Below, in pieces: positions 28,461-37,128 of a stretch of 64,000 nt of DNA. Location: positions 719,212-783,211 of the forward strand of contig NZ_LILB01000001.1 in the NCBI RefSeq assembly GCF_001274945.1, written 5' to 3'. Position 1 is the first letter of the stretch; the number at the start of each line of letters is the position of its first letter. The position numbers were made by a program, and so were the translations under genes. The notes beneath the pieces were generated by a model. The model had not been told where the DNA came from and ran no database searches. It saw only the letters and a program-made list of their open reading frames with translations. The stretch is from Viridibacillus arvi (GTDB lineage: Bacteria; Bacillota; Bacilli; Bacillales_A; Planococcaceae).

Positions 28461-29846
28461 TTAAACGATTTCTTTATTTTCTTCACTATCTTTAACAAAA
28501 GTATTATCCACTTCACCTTTGAAGAAATCTTTACCGTAAATTAATAAGCATAAAAGAATTCCTACTGCAAAGCCCCAAGCTGCTCCTTTAATACAAAGCA
28601 CTGCACCAATAACACCTGCAACACCTAGATCACGTTGGCTTCGCGCTTCAAGGACACCTACTTTAACACTTACAAAGCCTTGAATTAACATCGTTAAAGC
28701 TAAGGCAACACCAAGTATCGGTTGAACAAGACTTACAATTGGTAAAAGTAATAAGCCTGTATTTGTACCCCAACGGAATGAACCAATACCTCCGAAGAAC
28801 GAGTCCATCGCTTTACGGCCCTTTTTGAACCGTTCTACGGTAACAACTTGCATTGCTGCCCAAAGAGGTCCACACATTGAAACATCTGGTCCGAGTATAC
28901 TCATAGCTGAGTTACGAATACCAAAAATCAAATGAGAACGGTTTGGATTTAAATCAATCTTTTCATCTGGTCTAGCTACTTGTCCTTCATCTATTAATGC
29001 TTTTGCTTGTAAAACATCACCGAATAATACGATATAAGCTGCAATTACAGTCGGGATAGCTAATAAGAATGTTTTCAATGGTGGCAAACCTATTCCAAAC
29101 ACTGTATATTCATTCCAAAGTGTCATGAAATCTGGTTTTGAAAATCCCCATTCAATTGCTGGCCAAGGTGCTTCCCCAAAAATTGGGGCAATAAAGACTG
29201 CCAACAAGATAACAGGCAGTACCCCTAATTTACCAATGAAACTTAATATACTATTCTTGTTTTGCAAAACAGAAAATTGTTTTGAAAATAATAAGTAGAA
29301 TCCGATACCAACAGCGATCGTGATTGTCCAAGGGAATGAATCAAATTTACCACCTACTTGGAATACTGAAATAATAGCTGCAAATCCCGCGCCTAAAATA
29401 ATGCCCGATTTCATTGCCGGAGGAATGATTCGAACAACTTTTGTTGCTAGTCCAGTTGCACCGAGTAAGAGTGACATTATCCCGAGTGTCATCTGGAAGG
29501 CTATGAGTGCATGTATTCGATCAGGTCCCTCAGGAAATCCTTGTACATATAGCACAAGTAACGGAATAGCTGGTGTAATCCATCCTGGTACTACTGGATC
29601 CCCTAAAAGATGATGTAGTAAATAAAATACTCCGTTTAGCATTACAATAGCTAACGCAACTTCAAATGGCATCCCCAATACTTCTGTCATTAAAGGTATT
29701 GCTGAAAGATCTACTGCACACATCAATAATCCTTGCACATAATCTGGCCATTCAAATTTGTAGTGAATGAATGGAACTCTAATTTTGAATGGTCCAGCTG
29801 GTATATATGGTGATTCTTCCCCATACCCACGTTTTTTCCATAACAT
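28461..29846 (-). CDS. NCS2-like (solute carrier 23-type) permease
   Basis: A 461-residue membrane protein with about 12-14 helices. VQGLLMCAVDLSAIPLMTEV, LGDPVVPGWITPAIPLLVLY and IPPAMKSGIILGAGFAAIIS fit the distant branch of the xanthine/uracil permease superfamily annotated as solute carrier family 23 or putative sulfate/xanthine permeases. It is the first gene of the operon with ALDH and Fe-ADH, so it probably brings in their substrate. A LacI regulator lies immediately upstream. The actual solute is unknown; a nucleobase is not guaranteed by this distant membership. RBS GGGGAGAAATG... before ATG 29846. Confidence 0.75.
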   Translation of the reverse strand: MLWKKRGYGEESPYIPAGPFKIRVPFIHYKFEWPDYVQGLLMCAVDLSAIPLMTEVLGMPFEVALAIVMLNGVFYLLHHLLGDPVVPGWITPAIPLLVLYVQGFPEGPDRIHALIAFQMTLGIMSLLLGATGLATKVVRIIPPAMKSGIILGAGFAAIISVFQVGGKFDSFPWTITIAVGIGFYLLFSKQFSVLQNKNSILSFIGKLGVLPVILLAVFIAPIFGEAPWPAIEWGFSKPDFMTLWNEYTVFGIGLPPLKTFLLAIPTVIAAYIVLFGDVLQAKALIDEGQVARPDEKIDLNPNRSHLIFGIRNSAMSILGPDVSMCGPLWAAMQVVTVERFKKGRKAMDSFFGGIGSFRWGTNTGLLLLPIVSLVQPILGVALALTMLIQGFVSVKVGVLEARSQRDLGVAGVIGAVLCIKGAAWGFAVGILLCLLIYGKDFFKGEVDNTFVKDSEENKEIV

Positions 29847-29937
29847 GAATCATTTCTCCCCTTTGTTTTGTTTATGTAACCCCTTACACGTAGAACAAAA
29901 TAAAAAAACCAACCAAAATCGAAATACAAATAGCTCT

Positions 29938-29999
29938 AATGAATACGTAACCATTTTATATCAAAAATAAAACCAAACTTGAATGGTTACGTATTCATT
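29938..29999. promoter_or_regulatory. LacI-type double operator, 18-bp inverted repeat
   Basis: AATGAATACGTAACCATT (29938-29955) is exactly mirrored at 29982-29999, with 26 bases between. Each arm is itself a LacI-like pseudo-palindrome, TGAATACGTAACCA, centred on CG. The centres are 44 bases apart, about four helical turns. It lies between the LacI gene's stop and the permease start, so it likely controls the permease-ALDH-ADH operon; the RNA could also fold as the regulator gene's terminator. Confidence 0.7.
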
Positions 30000-30017
30000 T
30001 CATAATATAGAAAAGAT

Positions 30018-31022
30018 TCAATCTTTTCTTTTAGCTGTCGTATTTCTTAAAAAGACTTTAACAGATTCAGTTATTTGTATGCAAGTACTTTTTTCTAGTT
30101 CGATCATCTCAATAAGCTTTTCAATGGCCAGACGTCCTAAGTTATTTTCTGTAATACTTCCAACCGTTGTCAATTGCATAGCTCCGTGGTTACTTAAATC
30201 TACATTATCAATACCAATTATACTAATATCTTCCGGTATTTTTAATCCAGAGCTTAATGCATTATTCATTAAATTAAATGCTACCGAGTCTGCACCACTA
30301 CATATAGCGGTTGGTTTATTTATGCAATTTTGTAAATCTTCAAACGCTTTTTGAATATCGTTTTTAGATGAATCTGTATGGAAAATATATAAGGGATTCT
30401 CAATAATTCGATGTTTTTTCAAAGCTTTTTTGTATCCTTCAAAACGATTTTTAAACGTACTTACCGTTAAAGGACCTCCTACCCATGCAATATCTTTATG
30501 GCCAAGTTGAATTAAATGCTCAGCAGCTAAAAAACCTGCCTCCTCATTGTCAATTTCTACAAAAAGTTCTTCGTTTTTATGTTTACGGTTATACGTAATA
30601 AATGGTATAGACATCCTTTTTAATCTTTCAAAAATCGGGTCATCTAATAAAATGCATGACAAAATCATGCCATCTACTTTGTTTTCAATTGCTGATGAAT
30701 ATGCTTCCGATAGCTTTTTATCATTCACAAAGTGAACATTAACTCTATATCCATTTTCGTTTGCATAGTTAACAATTGCAGTTGTAGTATCTACAAAGAA
30801 CGGATTATGTAATGGCCCTGATAAGAGCGTGATGACACCAGTTTTTTTCTGTACTAGTGAGCGCGCATTAGCATCTGGTACATAGCTTAATTTTTCAATT
30901 GCTTTTAATACTTTATCTTTTGTTTTCTGCTTTACTAGATCAGGTGTATTTAGTACTCGTGACACAGTCGTTTGTGAAACTCCTGCATGTTTGGCAACAT
31001 CTTTTGAAGAAACCACTATCAT
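30018..31022 (-). CDS. LacI-family transcriptional regulator
   Basis: 334 residues. The start MIVVSSKDVAKHAGVSQTTV SRVLNTP is a consensus LacI helix-turn-helix with hinge YVPDANARSL. The rest is a periplasmic-binding-like sensor: GVITLLSGPLHNPFFVDTTT, DGMILSCILLDDP, HKDIAWVGGPLTVSTFKNRF, and IIGIDNVDLSNHGAMQLTTV. ATG 31022 (AAAGGGGCA upstream) is preferred over the upstream-extended frame to 31121. It is on the same strand as, and just before, the permease-ALDH-ADH operon and the double operator at 29938, so it is the probable repressor. Inducer unknown. Confidence 0.88.
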   Translation of the reverse strand: MIVVSSKDVAKHAGVSQTTVSRVLNTPDLVKQKTKDKVLKAIEKLSYVPDANARSLVQKKTGVITLLSGPLHNPFFVDTTTAIVNYANENGYRVNVHFVNDKKLSEAYSSAIENKVDGMILSCILLDDPIFERLKRMSIPFITYNRKHKNEELFVEIDNEEAGFLAAEHLIQLGHKDIAWVGGPLTVSTFKNRFEGYKKALKKHRIIENPLYIFHTDSSKNDIQKAFEDLQNCINKPTAICSGADSVAFNLMNNALSSGLKIPEDISIIGIDNVDLSNHGAMQLTTVGSITENNLGRLAIEKLIEMIELEKSTCIQITESVKVFLRNTTAKRKD

Positions 31023-31152
31023 TGCCCCTTTTCCTATAATTTCTCTCTTAAATATACATGGAAAACGGTAATTCAGTAAAGTTATCTCCCAGTTTGTTAA
31101 ATGAATTCGTATTTTATGCAAAAATATAAATATAGTTTTTAAAATACATAGC

Positions 31153-31524
31153 TCAATTCCCTACTATAAACCCAACTACACGATTGTTATCTTGATTAAC
31201 CAAAACTTCTGGCAAGTAAGTATCGACATGTGATTTGTCTTTGAAAGTTACTTTATATACAACTTGCCCAATATCTTTTGGATCAGAAACTTCATCCGAT
31301 GCACCGACTAAATAGTCTGTAATACTGGCTGTACCAACTTGGATTGTTTCTGAAGTTCCACAATTATTTTTGATAAGATAATCTTTTGCTACTTGAGTTA
31401 CATTTACTTTAATATCATTTGATAATTCAAATGTCACATCAATACGCTCTTCTTTACTTGCACATCCGAATAACATGATTGATAAGCAAGATAAAACGAT
31501 AGTGTTTATCATTTTCCGTTTCAA
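31153..31524 (-). CDS. Small lipoprotein, unknown function
   Basis: 123 residues. Signal sequence MKRKMINTIVLSCLSIMLFG with lipobox LFGC (Cys21), so it is anchored outside the membrane. The mature part (VTFELSNDIKVNVTQVAKDY, then YKVTFKDKSHVDTYLPEVLV) is a small alpha/beta domain of a type common in Bacillus lipoproteins. The start is TTG 31524 with AAGGGGAATC; ATG 31512 is an alternative. No functional neighbour. Confidence 0.7.
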   Translation of the reverse strand: MKRKMINTIVLSCLSIMLFGCASKEERIDVTFELSNDIKVNVTQVAKDYLIKNNCGTSETIQVGTASITDYLVGASDEVSDPKDIGQVVYKVTFKDKSHVDTYLPEVLVNQDNNRVVGFIVGN

Positions 31525-31687
31525 TAAGATTCCCCTTTTTCATGCTTAATTTAAATCAAAGCCCAAAAAGCTGGTTCCATCATATTTTTTATGATATTAA
31601 AAAGATAATTGAAATAATAATAAATACTTCTATTAGAATATGCTTTAACAATTTACATCATATGTATATCGTTATGGAAATATAAAT

Positions 31688-31712
31688 GAGCAGCGCCATA
31701 ATGTCGCTGCTC
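31688..31712 (-). terminator. Hairpin after the EamA transporter gene
   Basis: GAGCAGCG pairs with CGCTGCTC around nine bases, about 65 bases past the transporter stop; the tail is A/T-rich rather than a pure T tract. Confidence 0.5.
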
Positions 31713-31776
31713 AAAAAGAAACTACAATTTCTCCACTTTGTTTTTTTATGTGTCAGCTACTATAACTTTATAAAAC

Positions 31777-32688
31777 TCAATTCTTCTTCACCGCTCTCCC
31801 AAAATAATTCGTCCCTATGACCCCGATTATGATCACTAGTGCTCCTACTAAATGATAATAGTGAAATTTCTCTTGTAGAAATAGAACTCCTGCTAAAATC
31901 GTAATGAGTGTCGCAACATTACTGAAAACACTCATTTTAGATGCAGCCATTTTCGATAAGGCATAATTAGATAAAAACGAAGTAATAAGTGAAGAAAGAA
32001 TACCTAAATAGACAATGGCTAAAACAAAATCTATGTGCAAAAAAGGTTGGAAGAATTGTTTCGTAGTACCATTGAAAACATTCATACTAATCGCTACACC
32101 GTTAAAACCGATAAATCCAAAAAGTGTCATTATATACGTTAAAGTAAACAATGAATACTGTTGAGTTAACTTTCTTGCAAAAACATTATAAAGTGCAGAT
32201 GTAATGGCTGATAATAAGATAAATCCACTTCCAATGAAGCTAACCTTAGCTGCCCCTGCCCCGTTCATCATGAAAATAAAGATGACCCCAAGTACTGATA
32301 AGCTAACGCATATAAGCTGTTTAAATGAAGTTTTTTCTTTCAAAATTAAACTAGCTAACAGTAACGTAAAAATCGGAATCGTTGCTTGAATAATGCCTGC
32401 TTCTGAAGACGAAGTACGAGCTAGACCAAACACTTGGAAAGCAAAGAATAAAATAGGATAAAGTAATGCTAAAGGAAGAATTCTCTGCAAATCTTTCCAT
32501 CCAATTTGTAGTTTGTTTTTACTAAATATCAGAAAAACCGTTGCTACAATCCATGCAACTGTAAATCGATGTGCCAGTGTATCCAATGGACTTGCAACTG
32601 TGAGTGCAATTTTGACAAACATAAAGGAAAGTCCAATTATTAGGGCATATCCGATTGCTGCGATATATGCTTTTTTCATTTCTTTCAT
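31777..32688 (-). CDS. EamA/DMT-family transporter
   Basis: 303 residues and ten predicted helices in two EamA repeats. Helix 1 reads AAIGYALIIGLSFMFVKIAL; repeat boundaries are marked by RTSSSEAGIIQATIPIFTLL and ASLILKEKTSFKQLICVSLS in the first half and AASKMSVFSNVATLITILAG, VLFLQEKFHYYHLVGALVII in the second. These export metabolites or amino acids; substrate unknown. A palindrome at 32772 lies about 85 bases upstream. RBS GAGGTAATAACAT. Confidence 0.85.
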   Translation of the reverse strand: MKEMKKAYIAAIGYALIIGLSFMFVKIALTVASPLDTLAHRFTVAWIVATVFLIFSKNKLQIGWKDLQRILPLALLYPILFFAFQVFGLARTSSSEAGIIQATIPIFTLLLASLILKEKTSFKQLICVSLSVLGVIFIFMMNGAGAAKVSFIGSGFILLSAITSALYNVFARKLTQQYSLFTLTYIMTLFGFIGFNGVAISMNVFNGTTKQFFQPFLHIDFVLAIVYLGILSSLITSFLSNYALSKMAASKMSVFSNVATLITILAGVLFLQEKFHYYHLVGALVIIIGVIGTNYFGRAVKKN

Positions 32689-32771
32689 ATGTTATTACCT
32701 CTTTTCGATTAGTCCGGCCGGTACAACTATCGTATAAAAAAACACATATTTAGACGACTACAAAAAAACAC

Positions 32772-32789
32772 ATCTGTACCGATACAGAT
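32772..32789. promoter_or_regulatory. Palindromic operator candidate upstream of EamA gene
   Basis: ATCTGTA-CCGA-TACAGAT is a perfect inverted repeat. A nearby CCGGCCGGTAC and two direct AAAAAAACACAT copies (about 32738-32750 and 32764-32773) add to a regulatory look. MocR/GntR-type proteins bind sites of this size, and a MocR gene lies 2 kb away. Confidence 0.45.
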
Positions 32790-32840
32790 TGAATTAACTA
32801 AAAAAGTATTTTACAATAATTTCGGGAACATAGACCGGTT

Positions 32841-33365
32841 AGTTCTAGAAGAAAAATTGAAATTGGTAGGTGCAAAATAGTGGGTAAACTGGAGAAATGG
32901 CGTGAACTTATACAAAATGGCAGTATTATTTTGTTTTGGGATACAAAGATTTTGGAGCGAAATTTAAAATAATTAGATCGTGAAGGTTTTGAAATATATA
33001 GTTTTGATTGCACCCTTTTGAATGAGAAAAATTTTCACGAAGTGTTAGCTAATACGCTTAATTTTCCTGATTACTATGGTAAAAATTTAAATGCTTTTAA
33101 TGACTGTTTATCAGACATAGTCCCTAAAGAAAAAGGCTTTATTCTAACCTTTAAAAATTTTGATGTTTTCACGAAAAGGTATCCTGAAATTGCCTATGAT
33201 ATTTTAGATATAATCCAATTAAATGCTTGGAGAAACCTTATCGAAGGTAACGTTTTACTAGGATTTGTTCAATCAAATGATGGAAATTTCTCAATGCCAC
33301 CTGTAGGCGGGATGTCTCCTGATTGGAATAGTGATGAGTGGTTAGAAAAAAATAGAGAACTGTAA
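32841..33365 (+). pseudogene. Disrupted barstar-family inhibitor gene
   Basis: The intact 3-prime part (TTG 33018 on) encodes a barstar-like core, EVLANTLNFPDYYGKNLNAF NDCLSDI and a full C-terminus. The proper N-terminus is upstream in the same frame (KLEKWRELIQNGSIILFWDT and LDREGFEIYSFDCTLL) but is cut by a TAA at about 32968. Further up, KLVGAK needs a one-base shift. Barstar proteins bind and inhibit barnase-type ribonucleases. No ribonuclease gene is adjacent. Translation from the internal TTG would lack the first strand and helix, so it is probably dead. Confidence 0.7.
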
Positions 33366-33378
33366 CACTTATTCAATT

Positions 33379-33408
33379 AAAAAAGGACCATATAAATTGG
33401 TCCTTTTT
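33379..33408 (+). terminator. Rho-independent terminator
   Basis: AAAAAGGACCA pairs with TGGTCCTTTTT around TATAAAT, just after the barstar stop. Confidence 0.85.
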
Positions 33409-33516
33409 ATTTATTAATGAAATATCAAAAATAGTATTTATCAAAATTAATATGTTAGAAAAATAACTTATAAATTGTTACGTCTACTTTAACTAAAGCT
33501 CTGTCGAAAAACTTAG

Positions 33517-34071
33517 TTAGGTTGGATAATACATCGTCATACTTAATCGTGTTAAAGTGTCTCCCGAATTACAATATGTGTGCGGTCTATCCGCCTTAAA
33601 TCTGATCGAATCACCACTTTTTAAAATATAACTACTATCACTTACACTAATCGTTACTTCTCCATCAAAAACAGTAATAAATTCCTCAGTTCCCTCTCTA
33701 TGAGAATCTGAGCTTAATGCCCCTTCACTTTCAATTTCAACCGAATAAACTTCGAAACGTCTATCCTCTTGGAAATGAAAAGAGGGATAGACTCTATAAC
33801 GTCCATTGTCTTCAGATAATACTTGAATTTCACTTTTTAAAACTACTTTAGTATCTGGTTGAGGACTATTTATTAGTGAAGTAAAGGATATCTTTAATCC
33901 ATTAGCTATTTTCCAAATAGTTGTTAAAGTTGGACTTGACTCTCCTCTCTCTATTTGCCCTATCATCGTTTTACTTACTCCACTTAGTTGAGAGACCTTT
34001 TCCAAACTTAATTTTTCCTTCTCTCTGATCGCTTTTAAATTCTTTGCAAGAATAAGTTGTATTTCTTCCAT
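33517..34071 (-). CDS. XRE-cupin transcriptional regulator
   Basis: 184 residues. Residues 1-65 form a Cro/CI helix-turn-helix (LKAIREKEKLSLEKVSQLSG VSKTMIGQIERGESSPTLTT). Residues 105-180 form a cupin domain with SHREGTEEFITVFDGEVTIS, SGDSIRFKADRPHTYCN holding the metal-type His/Glu residues. Such MerR-like XRE-cupin proteins usually regulate the adjoining transporter or catabolic gene. Here that is the divergent LysE-type exporter, and a 13-bp inverted repeat lies between. RBS AGGAGTGAG before ATG 34071. Confidence 0.85.
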   Translation of the reverse strand: MEEIQLILAKNLKAIREKEKLSLEKVSQLSGVSKTMIGQIERGESSPTLTTIWKIANGLKISFTSLINSPQPDTKVVLKSEIQVLSEDNGRYRVYPSFHFQEDRRFEVYSVEIESEGALSSDSHREGTEEFITVFDGEVTISVSDSSYILKSGDSIRFKADRPHTYCNSGDTLTRLSMTMYYPT

Positions 34072-34092
34072 AAACTCACTCCTATTTCATAT

Positions 34093-34140
34093 ACAATATA
34101 ACGACCGTTATGTATAATAAAAAGTACGTCGTTATATTGT
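34093..34140. promoter_or_regulatory. Operator/promoter region between XRE-cupin and LysE genes
   Basis: ACAATATAACGAC (34093-34105) is mirrored by GTCGTTATATTGT (34128-34140). Inside the first arm, ATAACG-AC-CGTTAT (34098-34111) is a perfect palindrome, and a third CGTTAT half lies at 34130. A TATAAT -10-like box sits at 34113-34118 between the arms. Confidence 0.65.
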
Positions 34141-34184
34141 TTGTTTTGGACATTATAACATACAAATAAAAGGGAGGTCTCTAA

Positions 34185-34769
34185 ATGCCTATATTTTCAT
34201 TTTTATTATTTGTTTTTATTTCCAGTTTCACTCCAGGTCCCAATAATATCATGTCAATGGCGTTTGCGAATAAACATGGCTATAAAAAGACAATTAGGTT
34301 TTGTCTAGGAGTAGGTGTTGGATTTTTTTTCATCACTTTATTGTGTAGTTTTTTAAATAATATCCTTATAAGTGCTCTACCAATAATTGAACTTCCTTTG
34401 ACGATTTTAGGCGTAACTTATATGTTATATTTGGCTTATAAAATTCTTACTAGTAAAGATCTTGACGATGGAAATATTGAAAGTAATAGTAACGGTTTCT
34501 TCATAGGTATCTTGTTACAATTTGTTAACCCAAAAGGTATTCTTTTTGGTATTACAGTAGTATCAACTTTCATTCTTCCTTACTACAATTCATATTTCAG
34601 CTACTTTCTTTTCTCCTTATTTTTAGGAATAGTTGGTGTAATGAGTACATTTAGCTGGAGTTTATTTGGTTCGATTTTTCAAAAGCACTTATTACAATAC
34701 AGGCAACAATTTAATATAGCTATGGCAGTTTTATTGGCATATAGTGCTTTTTCAATTCTTATCAAATAG
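34185..34769 (+). CDS. LysE/RhtB-family amino-acid exporter
   Basis: 194 residues with about six helices. FTPGPNNIMSMAFANKHGYK at residues 16-35 is the LysE/RhtB signature. GVTYMLYLAYKIL and GILLQFVNPKGILFGITVV are the other conserved blocks. It exports amino acids or related compounds; the specific one is unknown. It is divergent from the XRE-cupin regulator with a shared operator. RBS AAGGGAGG. A small terminator follows at 34802. Confidence 0.88.
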   Translation: MPIFSFLLFVFISSFTPGPNNIMSMAFANKHGYKKTIRFCLGVGVGFFFITLLCSFLNNILISALPIIELPLTILGVTYMLYLAYKILTSKDLDDGNIESNSNGFFIGILLQFVNPKGILFGITVVSTFILPYYNSYFSYFLFSLFLGIVGVMSTFSWSLFGSIFQKHLLQYRQQFNIAMAVLLAYSAFSILIK

Positions 34770-34801
34770 AATAATAGTAGAATGATATGTTTTCATAGTT
34801 T

Positions 34802-34828
34802 AAAGCGACTTAATTCGGTCGCTTTTTT
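34802..34828 (+). terminator. Rho-independent terminator
   Basis: AAAGCGAC pairs with GTCGCTTTTTT around an eight-base loop, directly after the LysE gene. Confidence 0.8.
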
Positions 34829-34857
34829 AGGATGATAAATATGCAAGGAGGTACAAC

Positions 34858-36195
34858 ATGCTCAAATATGAATCAATTTATCATGACCTTTGCGGAAGGA
34901 TACATAATGCTGACCTGCAATCTGGTGAGAAATTACCGTCAATTAGACAATTAGCACAACAATTTTCTTGCAGTAAAAGCACTATTCTTACAGCATTACA
35001 AAAACTTGAAGACCAACATTTAATATATGCTATTCCGAAAAGCGGCTATTACGTCGTAGATCATCAAATTGCACAAAAACCAACATCAACTAATACAATG
35101 GATTTCGCGACTTCATCACCAACATGGCATGCATTTCCATATCAAGATTTTCAGCATTGCATGAACAAAGCTATTGATACATATCAAACAGATTTATTTA
35201 AATATGGTACACCTAAAGGATTACCTTCATTAATCTCAGAGGCAAAGAAATTATTAGAATCGTACCAAGTATTCACGGATATTAACAATATCTTTATTAC
35301 TTCAGGTGTACAACAAGCACTATCCTTGCTTAGCCTTATGCCCTTCCCGAACAACCGTAAAACTATACTAGTAGAACAACCAAGCTATCATTTATTTTTG
35401 GATTTCCTGAAAACATACAATCTGCCTGTTATCGGGATTAAACGTTCAACAAATGGCATTGATTTAATAGAACTGGAACAGATCTTCCGTAAGAATGACA
35501 TTAAGTTTTTCTACACAATGCCGCGTTTCCATAATCCGTTAGGTACTTCTTATAGTAAAAAGGAGAAAGAAGCGATTCTTCATCTGGCCAATCAGTATGA
35601 TGTCTATATTGTTGAAGATGACTTTTTAGCTGACTTTGAATACAAATCAAAACGTGATCCAATGTTCGCAATGGATACCTATAATAAGGTCATCTATTTA
35701 AAAAGCTTTTCTAAAATCATGTTCCCTGGACTACGCATTGGATTTGCCATTTTACCGAATGCATTAATTAACATTTTTCAACAACATAAAATCACGACCG
35801 ATATTGACAGCTCTATGATTTCACAAGCTGCACTTGAGCTTTATTTAAAAAGCGGCATGTTTGAACGGTACCGTGCAAAAGTTCATGGAAATTATCATAA
35901 ACGCGGGAAAATTCTTCAACACTCGATAAAAACACATTTACCTATGTATCCAGCTTCTTCAGAAATAAGCATGCATAGCCATATCATCTTTCCAAAAAAT
36001 GTAGATTTAAATCGAATAATTCATCATTTAAGCCACAAACAAATTTTGTTTAACCCAATTGAACATAACTATTTAGCCGGCTTTTATCGTGAACGTATTT
36101 TAAAAATCAATGTATCAACGATTGACGATGAAAAAATTGAAGATGGGATTAAAGAAATTGCTTATACATTATACAATCTGGATAACTACTTTTAG
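34858..36195 (+). CDS. MocR-type GntR regulator with aminotransferase-like domain
   Basis: 445 residues. Residues 1-70 are a GntR winged helix (SGEKLPSIRQLAQQFSCSKS TILTALQKLEDQ). Residues 100-440 form a fold-type I PLP domain with TSGVQQALSLL, the FYTMPRFHNPLGTSYS strand, IVEDDFLADF (Asp binding the PLP ring nitrogen) and the PLP Lys in IYLKSFSKIMFPGLRIGF. MocR proteins such as PdxR and GabR activate transport or catabolic genes in response to an amino compound. No catabolic gene adjoins; the EamA transporter at 31777 is a candidate target. RBS AAGGAGG. Confidence 0.9.
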   Translation: MLKYESIYHDLCGRIHNADLQSGEKLPSIRQLAQQFSCSKSTILTALQKLEDQHLIYAIPKSGYYVVDHQIAQKPTSTNTMDFATSSPTWHAFPYQDFQHCMNKAIDTYQTDLFKYGTPKGLPSLISEAKKLLESYQVFTDINNIFITSGVQQALSLLSLMPFPNNRKTILVEQPSYHLFLDFLKTYNLPVIGIKRSTNGIDLIELEQIFRKNDIKFFYTMPRFHNPLGTSYSKKEKEAILHLANQYDVYIVEDDFLADFEYKSKRDPMFAMDTYNKVIYLKSFSKIMFPGLRIGFAILPNALINIFQQHKITTDIDSSMISQAALELYLKSGMFERYRAKVHGNYHKRGKILQHSIKTHLPMYPASSEISMHSHIIFPKNVDLNRIIHHLSHKQILFNPIEHNYLAGFYRERILKINVSTIDDEKIEDGIKEIAYTLYNLDNYF

Positions 36196-36199
36196 AGAT

Positions 36200-36238
36200 A
36201 CTGAAACATTACCTACATGGTTTTGTTTCAGTTTTTTT
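36200..36238 (+). terminator. Rho-independent terminator
   Basis: ACTGAAAC pairs with GTTTCAGTTTTTTT around a 17-base loop, just after the MocR gene. Confidence 0.75.
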
Positions 36239-36391
36239 GTATAAAACACAGTTTAAAAACCTGTACATATAGCACTTCTTGTAGAGAATTCATTTACAAA
36301 AATTGTTTTTTGAAATTACTTTGACAGACAGAGTACTTTTTTGCTAATATTACTCTATCAGGTAGAACAATAATATCTAAGTAGGTGAATT

Positions 36392-36721
36392 ATGGTTAGA
36401 AGCGATATCATTCGTGGACACTTGGATTCAATTATTTTACGTCTGATTTTAGAGAAAGATCGATATGGTTACGAAATATCTCAGGAAATTAGTTTACGTA
36501 CAAATAATCGTTTTCAAATTAAAGAAGCAACTTTATACGCCGTGTTTCAACGATTAGAAAAAAAAGAACTGATTGAAGCATATTATGGGGATGTCTCTCA
36601 TGGTGGAAAAAGAAAGTATTACTGCATTACTCCATTAGGAAAAGCATATCTAAAAGAGCTTGTAAGCGAATGGATGGAAGTGAAGGAAATTATCAACTTG
36701 TTTATGGAGGGGTTAGAATGA
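36392..36721 (+). CDS. PadR-family transcriptional regulator
   Basis: 109 residues forming one winged-helix domain: HLDSIILRLILEKDRYGYEI SQEIS, then FQIKEATLYAVFQRLEKKEL, GKRKYYCITPLGKAYLKEL, and a C-terminal dimer helix. Near-consensus PadR with the LYxxxxRLExxGLI layout. It is the first gene of a three-gene operon; its stop overlaps the next start as ATGA. It probably autoregulates the operon, as PadR proteins of this layout do. Confidence 0.9.
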   Translation: MVRSDIIRGHLDSIILRLILEKDRYGYEISQEISLRTNNRFQIKEATLYAVFQRLEKKELIEAYYGDVSHGGKRKYYCITPLGKAYLKELVSEWMEVKEIINLFMEGLE

Positions 36722-37116
36722 AGAAATTGAAAAATCATATTGATGAGTTATTTAAAGACATTCCTAGCAATAAAGAAACAGAGATGGTTAAGCAAGAAAT
36801 TATCGAAAATCTCGAAGAAAAAGTATTTTATTTAATGGAACATGGAAAAGCAGAAGAAGATGCAATTAATAAAGCAATAGTTGAATTTGGAGATATTGAA
36901 GAATTAAAAAAAGAATTAGGTGTGAAGCAGCCAGTTAAAAAAAACATGGCTAGATTAAATTTAGAGTTTTCCTTCTGGGGAAGTGGTTTAATTATCGCCT
37001 TCTTTGTTTTTATCAACGTGTACTATACCCCAAATATAATTTGGGCGATTTATCCAATCTTTGCTATTTTATGGTGGCCTCTATCAATGTACTTCGTATG
37101 GTCACGTAAGAAATGA
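36718..37116 (+). CDS. Membrane protein: permease-prefix domain plus one 2TM module
   Basis: 132 residues from ATG 36718 (overlapping the PadR stop; GGAGGGG upstream). Residues 1-75 are a soluble helical part, LKNHIDELFKDIPSNKETEM then LEEKVFYLMEHGKAEEDAIN and VEFGDIEELKKELG, like the permease prefix domain (DUF1700-type) that often follows PadR genes. Residues 85-130 form two helices with NIIWAIYPIFAILWWPLSMY. The same WxxYPxxxxxWWPLxxY module is repeated four times in the next protein, so the two products may assemble. Confidence 0.8.
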   Translation: MKKLKNHIDELFKDIPSNKETEMVKQEIIENLEEKVFYLMEHGKAEEDAINKAIVEFGDIEELKKELGVKQPVKKNMARLNLEFSFWGSGLIIAFFVFINVYYTPNIIWAIYPIFAILWWPLSMYFVWSRKK

Positions 37117-37128
37117 GGTAAATAGAAA

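Noticed and set aside
32798-33013. Minus-strand 71-codon frame
   Set aside because: Antisense to the barstar N-terminal coding sequence, which reads clearly as a protein on the plus strand.
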